Source: Glaciimonas sp. (GTDB lineage Bacteria; Pseudomonadota; Gammaproteobacteria; Burkholderiales; Burkholderiaceae). Taken from it: DNA of 8,435 bases. The notes under the pieces were generated by a model that ran no database searches, was not told the DNA's origin, and worked only from the letters and a program-made list of their open reading frames with translations. Location: assembly GCA_014377145.1 (NCBI GenBank), contig JACMQE010000068.1, forward strand, positions 1 through 8,435, given 5' to 3'. Positions 1 to 7,801 of this stretch are shown in pieces. Made by a program: the position numbers and the translations under genes. The first letter of the stretch is position 1; every line of letters starts with the position of its first letter.

Positions 1-202
1 AGCATTAGAAGGTGAAAACGCCATTCTGACCCACCGCGATCTGATGGGCGCAACTGACCCAAAGAAAGCCGAAAAAGGAACAATTCGTGCTGACTTCGCA
101 GACTCAATCGATGCCAATGCAGTGCATGGCTCCGATGCTGCCGAGACCGCGGCCGTTGAAATCCCTTATTTCTTCCCTGCGCTGAACTTGTACTCACGTT
201 AA
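1..202 (+). CDS. ndk: Nucleoside diphosphate kinase, C-terminal part (5' end outside window)
   Basis: Ndk moves the terminal phosphate from ATP onto other nucleoside diphosphates through a phosphohistidine intermediate, balancing cytoplasmic NTP and dNTP pools. The frame is open from base 2 to the TAA at 200-202 and gives 66 residues, about the last half of the roughly 141-residue bacterial enzyme. The active-site segment [12 protein letters not shown] is present, with the phosphorylated histidine codon at 125-127. The upstream [21 protein letters not shown] stretch (bases 29-91) carries the family's nucleotide-binding residues, and the end [10 protein letters not shown] is typical of betaproteobacterial Ndk. 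No lesion is visible, unlike the next three genes. Ndk directly before rlmN is the usual Burkholderiales order. The start cannot be judged because it lies outside the window. Confidence 0.97.
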   Translation, partial: ALEGENAILTHRDLMGATDPKKAEKGTIRADFADSIDANAVHGSDAAETAAVEIPYFFPALNLYSR

Positions 203-290
203 TTTACGTAGCAGGAAGTAGTAAAGTGTTAAACATTACAAAGAAGTATAGCTAATTAATAAGTTAGCAAGTAGTAATCCGTTGATCACT

Positions 291-320
291 TTGGCGTTTA
301 TAAAATTTTTTATGTATTCT
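291..320 (+). promoter_or_regulatory. Possible weak sigma-70 promoter before rlmN
   Basis: In the 147-base AT-rich spacer after ndk, TTGGCG (291-296) and TATTCT (315-320) lie 18 bases apart. Each matches four of six consensus positions. They sit about 30 bases before the rlmN ATG at 350, a sensible place for a leader. Such matches arise by chance in AT-rich DNA, so this is only a candidate. It matters because intact ispG, hisS and later genes may depend on transcription entering from here through three pseudogenes. No clear terminator follows ndk, so read-through from ndk is also possible. Confidence 0.25.
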
Positions 321-349
321 GAATGACCAACAATTAGATGGAATCTGTC

Positions 350-1404
350 ATGACCGTTCTCACCAACCTGCTCGATATAAGACCCCGCGCAGTTTGTCGC
401 TTATTGCGATGCATTGGGTGAGGAGCCGTTTCGTGCTGAACAATTAATGCGCTGGATACACCAATTTGGCGCAAGCGATTTTAATGCAATGACTGATTTA
501 GCTAAATCATTGCGAGACAAGCTTGCTACACACGCGCTGATCGTCGCGCCAGCCTTCATCAGCGACCATACATTCAATGATGGCACGCGCAAGTGGTTAC
601 TGAATGTGGGGCAGGGTAATGTCTTAGAAGCGGTATTTATTCTCGAGGAAAATCCAGTACTTTGTGTATCTCGACTCAAGCTGGTTATGCCGTAAATTGC
701 CGTTTCTGTTCGAATGGTAAGCAAATTTTTAGCCGCAATCTGACTTTTGGTGAATTTATCGACCAGTTATGGATGGCTAAATTTGAGCTGCGGAAATCAA
801 AAAATATAGGACCAGGTCCCAAGGGCGAGTGCCAAATTACCAACTTGGTAAGGGTGGGCATGGGCGAGCCACTACTGAACTATGAACCGACGGTGTCTGC
901 GTTAAAACTGATGTTGGACGATAACGCTTATGGCTTGTCTCGACGTAGAGTGACGTTATCGACCAGCGGTATAGTACCAATGATAATAGATAAACTTTCA
1001 TCTGGAGTTTGCACCGCTTGATTTTGTAACATTTGATATTGTATGCTCGATGGTGTTAAAGACAGCAATCGTAATGCACGTGAGTTGGTTGCTTTGGTCC
1101 AGGGCCGTAATGGCAGCGAAGCTGTTTCATGCAAATTCAACCTAATTCCCTTCAATCCATTTCCAGAGTCTGGCCCTAAACGATCAAATAATCTACGCAT
1201 AAAAGCATTTACTCAAATCTTGATGGACGCCAATATCATCACAACGATACGCAAGACCTGTGGTGACGATATCGATCAGCATGCGGAAAGCTAGCTGGCG
1301 AGGCGCAGGATCGTACAAAAATGCAGGAACGTATGCAAAAAATGGTTAAGTATCAGCAAAAATTTGGTAAGAATTTTGGTTGTGTCGTCGAGGTATCCGA
1401 GTGA
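350..1404 (+). pseudogene. rlmN: Dual-specificity 23S rRNA/tRNA adenine-C2 methyltransferase, decayed
   Basis: Intact RlmN is a radical-SAM enzyme of about 380 residues that makes 2-methyladenosine at A2503 of 23S rRNA and at A37 of some tRNAs. Fragments of the family lie in order but in different frames. ATG 350 reads MTVLTNLLD, then an extra base in the C run 383-386 shifts frame. The next fragment holds [17 protein letters not shown] and [12 protein letters not shown]. One base is lost near 654-655. The third fragment holds the radical-SAM region and [13 protein letters not shown]. About 40 codons are missing at about 1001, one base is lost near 1035-1042, and another near 1277-1278. The last frame ends at TGA 1402. 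The first cluster cysteine of Cx3Cx2C is Tyr (codon 686-688). The other two (698-700, 707-709) and both equivalents of the catalytic cysteines (665-667, 1282-1284) survive. TGGA precedes the ATG by 7 bases. No functional enzyme is possible. Confidence 0.95.
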
Positions 1405-2228
1405 AACGAGGGCAATGGAGTATTCTTCTCATAGCTATCATCGTGTTATAGTCGTTAGCGGGGTGCTCAACGCAACCGGGTGGAAGTTTTTGACTATTGG
1501 CGAATCAGACCTGCGTTGCGAGCTGCCAACTAATTCTGATCTGCCTGATGCACAACGTCGTGCGCGTATTCGTCTTCAACTGGCGGTTGGTTATTACGTG
1601 CAAGAAGGGGCAGCTGGAAGTCGTGTTGGATGAGGTGAAGCAGGCTATATCTTCTGATCCAGCGTTTGCTGATGCTTTACAGTATGCGTGTGGATTGATT
1701 TATATGGACATGGGTGAAGCCACGCTAGCCAATGATAATTTGCAGCGTGCTCTTAAAGCAGCACCTAATAATCCCGATATTTCCAATAACTATGGTTAGT
1801 TTTTATGTCAAAACGGGCGAGAGAAAGAGCCTATTTCCTATTTTCAAAGCGCATTAAGAAGTCGCCCATATCTATCTCCTGCCAAGGCACTCACCAATGC
1901 CGGGGTTTGTAGCTTGAAAATGAAGGATCGTGTCAGCGCAGAGCACTATTTTTTACAGACATTTCAGTTCGAATCCGTTAATCCTCTGACTAACGTTAAT
2001 CCGGCTTTGTTATCGATGGATCGTAAAGATACTGAGCACGCACGGTTTTGTATTAATTTGGTTACCAAGGTGGATTTGCTAAGCGCCGATGTTTTATCAA
2101 TGGCAATTAAGGTGGAGCGTAAGTTGGATAATTACGTAGCAGCAACAAATTTGGTGATGCAGTTGCACCAAGGTTATCTAAGATCTGCAGAATATGCATC
2201 CTATAAACGCGGAGCCTTTGATGAGTGA
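1401..2228 (+). pseudogene. pilW: Type IV pilus biogenesis/stability TPR lipoprotein PilW, decayed
   Basis: Intact PilW (PilF) is an outer-membrane lipoprotein of tetratricopeptide repeats that helps the PilQ secretin assemble. The GTG at 1401 overlaps the rlmN stop as GTGA, with GAGG (1390-1393) 7 bases upstream. It opens MKRGQWSILL, then meets TAG at 1449-1451. The lipobox LAGC follows in the same frame (cysteine codon 1464-1466), so the signal peptide is cut inside its hydrophobic core. A one-base loss in the T run 1487-1491 and an extra base in the G run 1607-1610 shift frame. A second TAG at 1797-1799 stands where the family has Trp (NNYG-W-FLCQNGRE). TPR fragments are clear: QRRARIRLQLAVGYY, LDEVKQA, ALKAAPNNPDISNNYG, KMKDRVSAEHYFLQ, EHARFCINLVTK and the terminal KRGAFDE, ending at TGA 2226. 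The region 1678-1691 looks scrambled by compensating indels. No usable product is expected. Confidence 0.93.
2211..2228 (+). promoter_or_regulatory. rodZ ribosome-binding site and pilW/rodZ start-stop overlap
   Basis: GGAG at 2211-2214 lies 6 bases before the rodZ ATG at 2221, and the ATG lies inside the pilW end (TGA 2226-2228). The overlap is 8 bases. This fixes the rodZ start at 2221 rather than at the in-frame ATG at 2194, which belongs to pilW coding sequence. In an intact genome the arrangement would couple rodZ translation to pilW. Here pilW translation stops at the amber codons or out of frame, so rodZ would have to start on its own. Confidence 0.7.
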
Positions 2229-3146
2229 TCAGCAACAGTTTATTGCCAACCGATCTGGCGAGGAAGTAACTGGTAATAACGAACCGGTAGCCGACACGTT
2301 GCCATCGGTTGGCGCACAATTGGCGCATATACGTCAGAAGCACGGTTGGTCCATAGATGATGTCGCCCATCAGCTCAAGCTCGCACCGCGTCAGATTCAA
2401 GCAATCGAAGATGATAATTATGCTGCACTCCCGACTATTGTCATGACGCGGGGGTACATTCGTTCCTACGCAAAGATATTGGGACTTGATCCCGCCACAA
2501 TTTTGCCAGGCACCAATCCCGCAGCTCCCACCCGCATACAAATTTTAGGTAAAAAATCATGTTCAACAATTTTTGCTGAGTCCAGATTATTACTTTCAGG
2601 GCGCAGTCGCGCACCTTATAAATGGCTATTGTGGACTATTGTATTGGTTATTGGAGCGGGCTTGGTAGTGCATTTGGTGGACTCTTAGCTTTGCGTCAGC
2701 CGCCGGTAGGGGGCGGTGTGCCACCTTCTGCGACAGAGGCTTCAAATCAGACGTTGCATATAGTTTCCAGACCAACTTTAAGTGAAGCTAGCATTAATGT
2801 TAGTAATGCCACTAATGCTAATAGGGTAGCTTCGTCTGCCACCAATGCAGTGACAAACACCAATGCGAAATTGTTAATTCCTGCTAGGACAGCGTTCCTT
2901 GAGGCTCAGGTTAATCAGTTACGTTTAACTTTTAAGCGAGATGCGTGGGTTGAAATAAAGCGCGCTGACAAAAGCACACTTTTTTCACGCGTGGGTAAAG
3001 CAGGTAGCACTGAAACAATCGATATCGATCAACCAGTGTCTGTTGTCATTGGTAATTTGACCGGTGTCGAGGTAACTTTGCGAGGAGTACAATTTGATCT
3101 TAAAACTGACGCCAGAAATAACGTTGCCCGATTGAATCTGAAATAA
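2221..3146 (+). pseudogene. rodZ: Cytoskeletal membrane protein RodZ, frameshifted after its transmembrane helix
   Basis: RodZ links the MreB cytoskeleton to the cell-wall elongation machinery. From ATG 2221 a 155-residue frame runs to TAG 2686-2688. It holds a helix-turn-helix domain at residues 31-90 (QLAHIRQKHGWSIDDVAHQL, then LKLAPRQIQAIEDDNY and RGYIRSYAKILGLD) and one membrane helix at about 135-151 (WLLWTIVLVIGAGLVV). The rest lies in the frame one base back and ends at TAA 3144-3146. It holds a low-complexity Asn/Thr/Ala linker (about 2797-2870), then the periplasmic DUF4115-like domain (LRLTFKRDAWVEIKRADKST to LTGVEVTLRGVQFDL). Rejoined, the protein would be about 307 residues, close to family length. 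The lesion is one lost base (or two gained) between 2622 and 2688, most likely after the helix. The N-terminal part could still be made and work as a truncated RodZ, so calling it dead is less sure than for rlmN or pilW. An operon partner, ispG, starts 19 bases downstream. Confidence 0.85.
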
Positions 3147-3165
3147 ATCTGAAAGTCACCACTCA

Positions 3166-4431
3166 ATGTCGCACAAAAATTCTCCGATAGCTTCAGGTTC
3201 CGGCATTAGTCGCATTAGTCGTGCTGCCATGATCAGTTATGGCATGCGGCATATTTTGATCGGGGGCGGTGCGTCTGTTGTCGTGCAGTCGATGACCAAT
3301 ACTGATACTGCGGATGCAATTGGTACGGCGATTCAGATTAAAGATCTGGCACGTGCTGGCTCTGAGCTCGTGCGTCTTGCTGTAGATAGGCCTGAAGCCG
3401 CAGCAGCAGTTCCAGCGATTCGTGAGCAGCTCGACAAGATGGGTGTCGACGTCCCTCTAGTGGGTGACTTTCATTACAACGGGCATACGCTGTTAACTGA
3501 CTATCCAGAATGCGCGCAAGCACTTTCCAAATATCGGATTAATCCGGGTAATGTTGGTAAGGGTACTAAACGTGACACGCAGTTTGCTCAAATGATAGAG
3601 ATCGCTTGCAAATACAATAAGCCAGTGCGTATCGGCGTTAATTGGGGCAGTCTTGATCAGGCACTATTGGCCCGCATCATGGACGAGAATGCGCAACGCA
3701 GCAAACCATGGGTGGCGCAAGCAGTCATGTACGAAGCGTTGGTGACGTCCGCGATCGAGAATGCCTTACGCGCCGAGGAATTGGGCTTGGCTCCGAACAG
3801 TATTATTTTGTCCTGCAAAGTTTCTGGTGTGCAGGACTTAATTGCGGTGTATCGTGAGTTGGCGCGTCGCTGCGATTACCCACTGCATCTGGGATTGACT
3901 GAAGCGGGTACGGGAAGCAAAGGGATTGTTGCTTCTACAGCCGCATTGTCAGTTTTGTTACAAAAAGGGATTGGTGACACAATCCGGATTTCTTTGACGC
4001 CCGACCCCGGTGGAGATCGCTGCAAAGAAGTGGTGGTCGCACAGGAAATATTACAAACGATGGGGCTACGTAAATTTGCACCGATGGTAATCGCCTGCCC
4101 CGGTTGTGGTCGTACTACGTCAACGATATTTCAGGATTTGGCAGATAAAATTCAGACTTATTTACGTGACCAGATGCCGGTGTGGAAAAAAAATTATCCA
4201 GGCGTCGAGGGCATGAATGTGGCGGTCATGGGCTGTATCGTAAATGGTCCCGGTGAATCAAAACATGCGAATATCGGTATTAGTTTGCCTGGAACCGGTG
4301 AATCATCTGTGGCACCAGTTTTTATCGATGGTGAAAAAAAGATGACTTTGCGCGGTGAGCGCATCGCGGAAGAATTCCAGGGAATAGTTCTGGATTACGT
4401 TAAAAAACGGTATGCCAAACAGGTAATCTGA
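3166..4431 (+). CDS. ispG: 4-hydroxy-3-methylbut-2-en-1-yl diphosphate synthase (flavodoxin/ferredoxin)
   Basis: IspG (GcpE) converts methylerythritol cyclodiphosphate to HMBPP in the cytoplasm, the penultimate step of the MEP isoprenoid pathway, using a [4Fe-4S] cluster. The 421-residue frame is uninterrupted and of normal betaproteobacterial length. The N-terminal barrel includes [33 protein letters not shown] and HLGLTEAG. The cluster ligands are all present: C311 and C314 in [11 protein letters not shown]357 in [10 protein letters not shown], and E364. The gap between C314 and C357 is longer than in E. coli, as I recall is usual for this class. ATG 3166 is chosen by length. The upstream GAAAG is a poor Shine-Dalgarno. 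One local difference is [13 protein letters not shown], where relatives usually read ITVN-x-PEAAAAV. This is the first intact gene after three decayed ones, in line with an essential pathway. Confidence 0.98.
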   Translation: MSHKNSPIASGSGISRISRAAMISYGMRHILIGGGASVVVQSMTNTDTADAIGTAIQIKDLARAGSELVRLAVDRPEAAAAVPAIREQLDKMGVDVPLVGDFHYNGHTLLTDYPECAQALSKYRINPGNVGKGTKRDTQFAQMIEIACKYNKPVRIGVNWGSLDQALLARIMDENAQRSKPWVAQAVMYEALVTSAIENALRAEELGLAPNSIILSCKVSGVQDLIAVYRELARRCDYPLHLGLTEAGTGSKGIVASTAALSVLLQKGIGDTIRISLTPDPGGDRCKEVVVAQEILQTMGLRKFAPMVIACPGCGRTTSTIFQDLADKIQTYLRDQMPVWKKNYPGVEGMNVAVMGCIVNGPGESKHANIGISLPGTGESSVAPVFIDGEKKMTLRGERIAEEFQGIVLDYVKKRYAKQVI

Positions 4432-4523
4432 CCGCAACTAATCAAGCAAATAGGTTAATGCGCTGAACTTCAGAGCGCCAAAACATCTACAAATAAATGA
4501 TATTCAAGCGAACACCAAGAAGC

Positions 4524-5861
4524 ATGTCCGAAACTAAAAAAGTTGAAAAAATCGTAGGTGTTAAAGGAATGAACGATATCTTGCCCGCTGATGCAGCGCT
4601 TTGGGAGTTGTTTGAAAACACCGTCGAATCGGTATTGAAGAGTTACGGCTTTCAGCAAATTCGTACTCCTATCGTCGAACTCACTGCGTTGTTTGCGCGA
4701 GGTCTTGGTGGAGTAACCGACATAGTTGAAAAAGAGATGTATTCGTTCACGGATTCAATGAATGGCGACAACCTGACCTTGCGTCCTGAAAGCACCGCCA
4801 GCGTAGTTCGTGCAACAATTGAGCATAATTTGACGTACGATGGTCCTAAACGGTTGTGGTACAGCGGTCCTATGTTCCGTCATGAGCGTCCACAGCGAGG
4901 ACGTTATCGTCAGTTCCATCAATTCGGTGCCGAGGCAATTGGCTTCACCGGGCCGGATATCGATGCAGAGCTGATTATGCTTTGCCAACGCTTATGGGAC
5001 GACTTAGGACTCGACGATATTAAACTGGAATTAAATTCCATCGGCGACGCAGCAGAACGCAATCTTCATCGTGCTGATTTGATTGCTTATTTTGAGGCGC
5101 ACAAAGACTTGTTGGACGCTGATGCGCAACGTCGTTTGCATACCAATCCATTACGGATTCTAGATACAAAAAATCCTGCCATGCAGGAAATGGTCAATGG
5201 AGCACCGCAATTACTGGACTATCTTGGTGGAGAGTCACGTGCCCATTTCGAAGGCATACAAAAAATTCTGAATTACAACAATATTCCGTTCACTATAAAT
5301 CCGCGCCTGGTACGGGGTATGGACTATTACAACAGGACTGTATTTGAATGGGTTACTGATCAATTGGGTTCCCAGGGAACGGTATGTGGCGGTGGCCGCT
5401 ATGACCCACTGATCGAAATGTTTGGCGGTAAACCGACCCCTGCTTGCGGTTTCGCTATGGGCGTGGAACGTCTGCTCGAATTGATGCGTGCCAAAGGTGA
5501 ATCGATGACCCGCAACGAATGCGACGTTTATCTGGCCCATCAGGGTGATGCTGCACAACTACAGTCGTTTGTCCTTGCTGAGCGTTTGCGTAGTGCCGGG
5601 CTGGATGTTGTGCTACATTGCGCATCGGCAAATTCGGGCAGCAGCTTCAAGTCACAGATGAAACGCGCTGATGCAAGCGGCGCTGCGTATGCAGTTATTA
5701 TTGGTGAAGATGAAGTTGCTAATGGCAATGCGAAAGTTAAAGTACTTCGCGCTGAAACAGGCGGAAAAGAAGATGAGGCTAATCAGGCGCTTGTGCTTTT
5801 TGATGGTATCACTGCTTATTTGGTAGATCAGATTGTCAGCAACGATGGTCACGACCACTAA
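4524..5861 (+). CDS. hisS: Histidyl-tRNA synthetase
   Basis: This class II synthetase charges tRNA-His. From ATG 4524 the protein has 445 residues. An in-frame ATG at 4497 would add nine residues (MIFKRTPRS). I prefer 4524 because [20 protein letters not shown] matches the usual family start and AAGAAG lies just before it, while nothing resembling a ribosome site precedes 4497. Visible motifs are LTLRPES (84-90), motif 2 [16 protein letters not shown] (118-133, with R119 the likely ATP-binding arginine), the histidine-specific [15 protein letters not shown] with R264, GGRYD (290-294) and motif 3 [12 protein letters not shown]. The C-terminal anticodon-binding domain starts near 330. One oddity is G63 (codon GGA 4710-4712) in [14 protein letters not shown], where relatives normally have Glu. 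No frame lesion is seen. A 92-base spacer separates it from ispG, with no convincing promoter. Confidence 0.98.
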   Translation: MSETKKVEKIVGVKGMNDILPADAALWELFENTVESVLKSYGFQQIRTPIVELTALFARGLGGVTDIVEKEMYSFTDSMNGDNLTLRPESTASVVRATIEHNLTYDGPKRLWYSGPMFRHERPQRGRYRQFHQFGAEAIGFTGPDIDAELIMLCQRLWDDLGLDDIKLELNSIGDAAERNLHRADLIAYFEAHKDLLDADAQRRLHTNPLRILDTKNPAMQEMVNGAPQLLDYLGGESRAHFEGIQKILNYNNIPFTINPRLVRGMDYYNRTVFEWVTDQLGSQGTVCGGGRYDPLIEMFGGKPTPACGFAMGVERLLELMRAKGESMTRNECDVYLAHQGDAAQLQSFVLAERLRSAGLDVVLHCASANSGSSFKSQMKRADASGAAYAVIIGEDEVANGNAKVKVLRAETGGKEDEANQALVLFDGITAYLVDQIVSNDGHDH

Positions 5862-5893
5862 CACGTTCATTATCACCATTAAAATAAATTAAT

Positions 5894-6544
5894 ATGGCAT
5901 ACAATCTTGAAGAGCAAGAGCGACTAGCGTCCATTAACGACTGGCGGAAAAAATACGGCAATCTCGTCACTTGGGTGCTGCTCATTGTGCTCGCCGGTTA
6001 TTCAGGATGGGGCGGCTGGAAATATTATCAAAACAGCCAGGCGTCCAAGGCTTCGAATTTGTACGAGGAATTGCAAAAAGCAGTCGGCGTTAAAGATAAT
6101 GCTAAAGTGCAGCGCGCTACATCGGATATGCAACAAAAATTCGGCGGTACAGCTTACGCGCAGATGGCTGGCCTGAACGCTGCCAAAGTCGCTTTTGATG
6201 CAAATGACCTAAATGGCGCGAAAATCCAGTTGCAGTGGGTCATCGATCATGGCCGGCAGAAGGAGTATAAATCTATCGCTAAAATTCGACTTGCAGGCAT
6301 TCTACTTGATCAGAATGCGTATGATGAAGGCCTGAAAGCTTTGAGCGGTGACGTATTGCCAGAATTTGCGAGTGCCGTAGCCGATCGCAAGGGTGATATT
6401 CTGGTCGCTCAGAATAAACTTGACGAGGCGCGTGTCTCTTATCAATTAGCTCTCGACAAGGCCGGGCAGGATAATCCTGGTCGCCAATTGATTCAAATAA
6501 AATTAGATGCGATTGGTGGAGTGTCAGCCAAAGCTGCTGCTTAA
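5894..6544 (+). CDS. yfgM: YfgM-type tetratricopeptide protein, ancillary SecYEG translocon subunit
   Basis: YfgM is a single-span inner-membrane protein whose periplasmic TPR domain associates with SecYEG and the chaperone PpiD in E. coli, linking secretion to periplasmic folding. The 216-residue frame is intact and near the E. coli length of 206. It begins with a short cytoplasmic tail containing EEQERLASINDWRKKYGN, then a membrane helix at about 24-42 (LVTWVLLIVLAGYSGWGG). A helical TPR_21-type domain follows, with repeats of the style KASNLYEELQKAV, YAQMAGLNAAKVAFDANDL, IAKIRLAGILLDQNAYDEGL and RKGDILVAQNKLDEARVSY. Its place between hisS and bamB is the conserved proteobacterial order. 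The ATG at 5894 follows hisS by 32 bases and has no recognisable Shine-Dalgarno (the leader is AT-rich). The product acts next to BamB on the outer-membrane protein export route. Confidence 0.95.
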   Translation: MAYNLEEQERLASINDWRKKYGNLVTWVLLIVLAGYSGWGGWKYYQNSQASKASNLYEELQKAVGVKDNAKVQRATSDMQQKFGGTAYAQMAGLNAAKVAFDANDLNGAKIQLQWVIDHGRQKEYKSIAKIRLAGILLDQNAYDEGLKALSGDVLPEFASAVADRKGDILVAQNKLDEARVSYQLALDKAGQDNPGRQLIQIKLDAIGGVSAKAAA

Positions 6545-6639
6545 AATGCTTGGTTATATTTGGTTGGATATGGCGGTTAAATAAGCTGCTTGATCGCTGA
6601 AAAGATACGCTCAAAAAATTTTCCAAAAAAGGTAAGCAA

Positions 6640-7794
6640 ATGCAGAAAATGCACAAAGTCCGTACAGCCTTGAAGTTCGTTTGTGTTAGCGCGATGTTAG
6701 TGCTTTCAGGTTGTTCTCTGTTTTCTCATAAAGCCCCGAGTAGCCCACCGGCTGCATTGGGAAAATTCAAGCCCAGCGTCACAGTGCGCACTGTATGGAT
6801 CGCCTTCTTGGGTAGTGCCGAAGCATATGCTTTTGCACCTGCTTTCTTGGGTACTAGTATTTACGCCGCTTCCGCGGATGGTACAGTCAATCGGATTGAA
6901 GCAACAACCGGTGTGTCGGTTTGGCGAATTAATGCTGGCATGAAATTAACTGCTGGGGTTGGTACTGACGGTTTTATTGTTGCGGTAGCGGGTGAAAAGG
7001 GAGTAGTACTAGCCTATGATGCGGAAGGTAAATTGCGTTGGAAGGCGCAGGCCTCAAGCGAGGTTTTGTCATCGCCAGCGGTTGGTCAAGGTCTGGTGAT
7101 AGTTCGCAGTCTGGATAACCGGATCACCGCTTTTGATGCGGAGACGGGCGAGCGCCGCTGGACGGCACAAAGGAGCGTGCCTTCCCTGACGCTGCGTGCG
7201 GCACCAGGTATACTTATTGTGCCGCAAGCGGCTTTTGTCGCTCTGCCAGGTGGTCGCTTGTCAGCATTGAACCTTGCTAACGGCGGCCCTTGGTGGGAAA
7301 TGGCGATTGGCGATCCGCGTGGTACTACAGAATTAGAGCGTGTAGCTGATGCTTCGGGCATGCCACTTCTGGTCGGACGTGATGTTTGCGCGGTGGCATA
7401 TCAAGGTCGCGTTGGTTGTTTCGATGCTGGTACAGGTGTTGCACATTGGGTCAAAAATTTCTCTAGTAGTGTTGGTGTCGGTGCTGATGATCATAATCTG
7501 TATGCGGCTGATGAGCGCGGTGGAGTTAGCGCATTTACACTCGATACCGGTATGCTCTCATGGCGCAATACCCAATTAGCGAACCGTGGATTGTCGAGTC
7601 CGGTAACGCTAGGCAGCGCTGTAGTAGTAGGTGATTTCGAGGGGTATATTCACTTTTTGTCACGTCAAGATGGTGGACTGATCGGACGTGTTCGTGTGGA
7701 CAAAAGCGCGGTTCTACCTACTGCAATTGTCGTGGGCTCGAATGTAATTTTTCAAACTAAATCAGGGACATTGATCGCATTTGCGACAGAGTAA
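6640..7794 (+). CDS. bamB: Outer membrane protein assembly factor BamB (lipoprotein)
   Basis: BamB is a beta-propeller lipoprotein on the periplasmic side of the outer membrane that scaffolds BamA during beta-barrel insertion. The 384-residue frame is intact. A lipoprotein signal covers residues 1-24 with lipobox VLSGC and acylated C25; the next residues, SLF, lack an aspartate at +2, which fits outer-membrane sorting. PQQ-like propeller blades repeat with a D/G turn and closing Trp: [16 protein letters not shown] (80-95), YDAEGKLRW (126-134), [10 protein letters not shown] (165-174), [10 protein letters not shown] (261-270) and [10 protein letters not shown] (299-308), closing with [16 protein letters not shown] at the end. 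[14 protein letters not shown] is a strongly conserved loop. AAAAAAGG ends 7 bases before ATG 6640, which favours this start over the ATG at 6649. A 95-base spacer after yfgM shows no clear promoter or hairpin. der starts 7 bases after the stop. Confidence 0.97.
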   Translation: MQKMHKVRTALKFVCVSAMLVLSGCSLFSHKAPSSPPAALGKFKPSVTVRTVWIAFLGSAEAYAFAPAFLGTSIYAASADGTVNRIEATTGVSVWRINAGMKLTAGVGTDGFIVAVAGEKGVVLAYDAEGKLRWKAQASSEVLSSPAVGQGLVIVRSLDNRITAFDAETGERRWTAQRSVPSLTLRAAPGILIVPQAAFVALPGGRLSALNLANGGPWWEMAIGDPRGTTELERVADASGMPLLVGRDVCAVAYQGRVGCFDAGTGVAHWVKNFSSSVGVGADDHNLYAADERGGVSAFTLDTGMLSWRNTQLANRGLSSPVTLGSAVVVGDFEGYIHFLSRQDGGLIGRVRVDKSAVLPTAIVVGSNVIFQTKSGTLIAFATE

Positions 7795-7801
7795 CAACTT
7801 A

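Noticed and set aside
251..268. GCTAA/TTAGC inverted repeat after ndk as a terminator
   Set aside because: The stem is five base pairs, AT-rich, with an 8-base loop and no T run after it. It is too weak to call.
216..277. Direct repeat AAGTAGTAA at 216-224 and 269-277 as an operator or insertion footprint
   Set aside because: Nine bases in AT-rich spacer occur easily by chance; there is no palindrome and no mobile-element remnant between the copies.
414..1294. Separate small hypothetical genes in place of rlmN pieces
   Set aside because: The fragments join in order as consecutive parts of RlmN, and several would need non-ATG starts in the middle of conserved domains. They are parts of one broken gene.
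1449..1799. In-frame TAG codons at 1449 and 1797 read as a sign of stop-codon reassignment or amber suppression
   Set aside because: pilW also has two frameshifts between them, the neighbours are decayed too, and no intact gene in the window contains an internal TAG. Ordinary pseudogene decay explains both.
2107..2541. 144-codon open frame on the - strand across pilW/rodZ
   Set aside because: It is antisense to the recognisable PilW end and RodZ HTH domain, has a Cys/Gly-rich unstructured product and no ribosome site. It is a shadow frame.
2622..2688. Programmed -1 ribosomal frameshift making full-length RodZ
   Set aside because: The overlap of the two frames has no X-XXY-YYZ slippery heptamer, no long homopolymer and no obvious hairpin after it. 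RodZ is not known to use recoding.
350..3146. Sequencing or assembly errors as the sole cause of the frameshifts
   Set aside because: Some indels do lie in C4, T5 and G4 runs, so individual cases could be errors. But lesions cluster in three neighbouring genes, include two nonsense codons, a cysteine loss and a deletion of about 120 bases, and are absent from about 5 kb of flanking genes.
4460..4478. GCGCT/AGCGC hairpin between ispG and hisS as a terminator or attenuator
   Set aside because: The stem is five base pairs with a 9-base interior and no T tract; an A-rich stretch follows. No leader peptide rich in His codons is present either.
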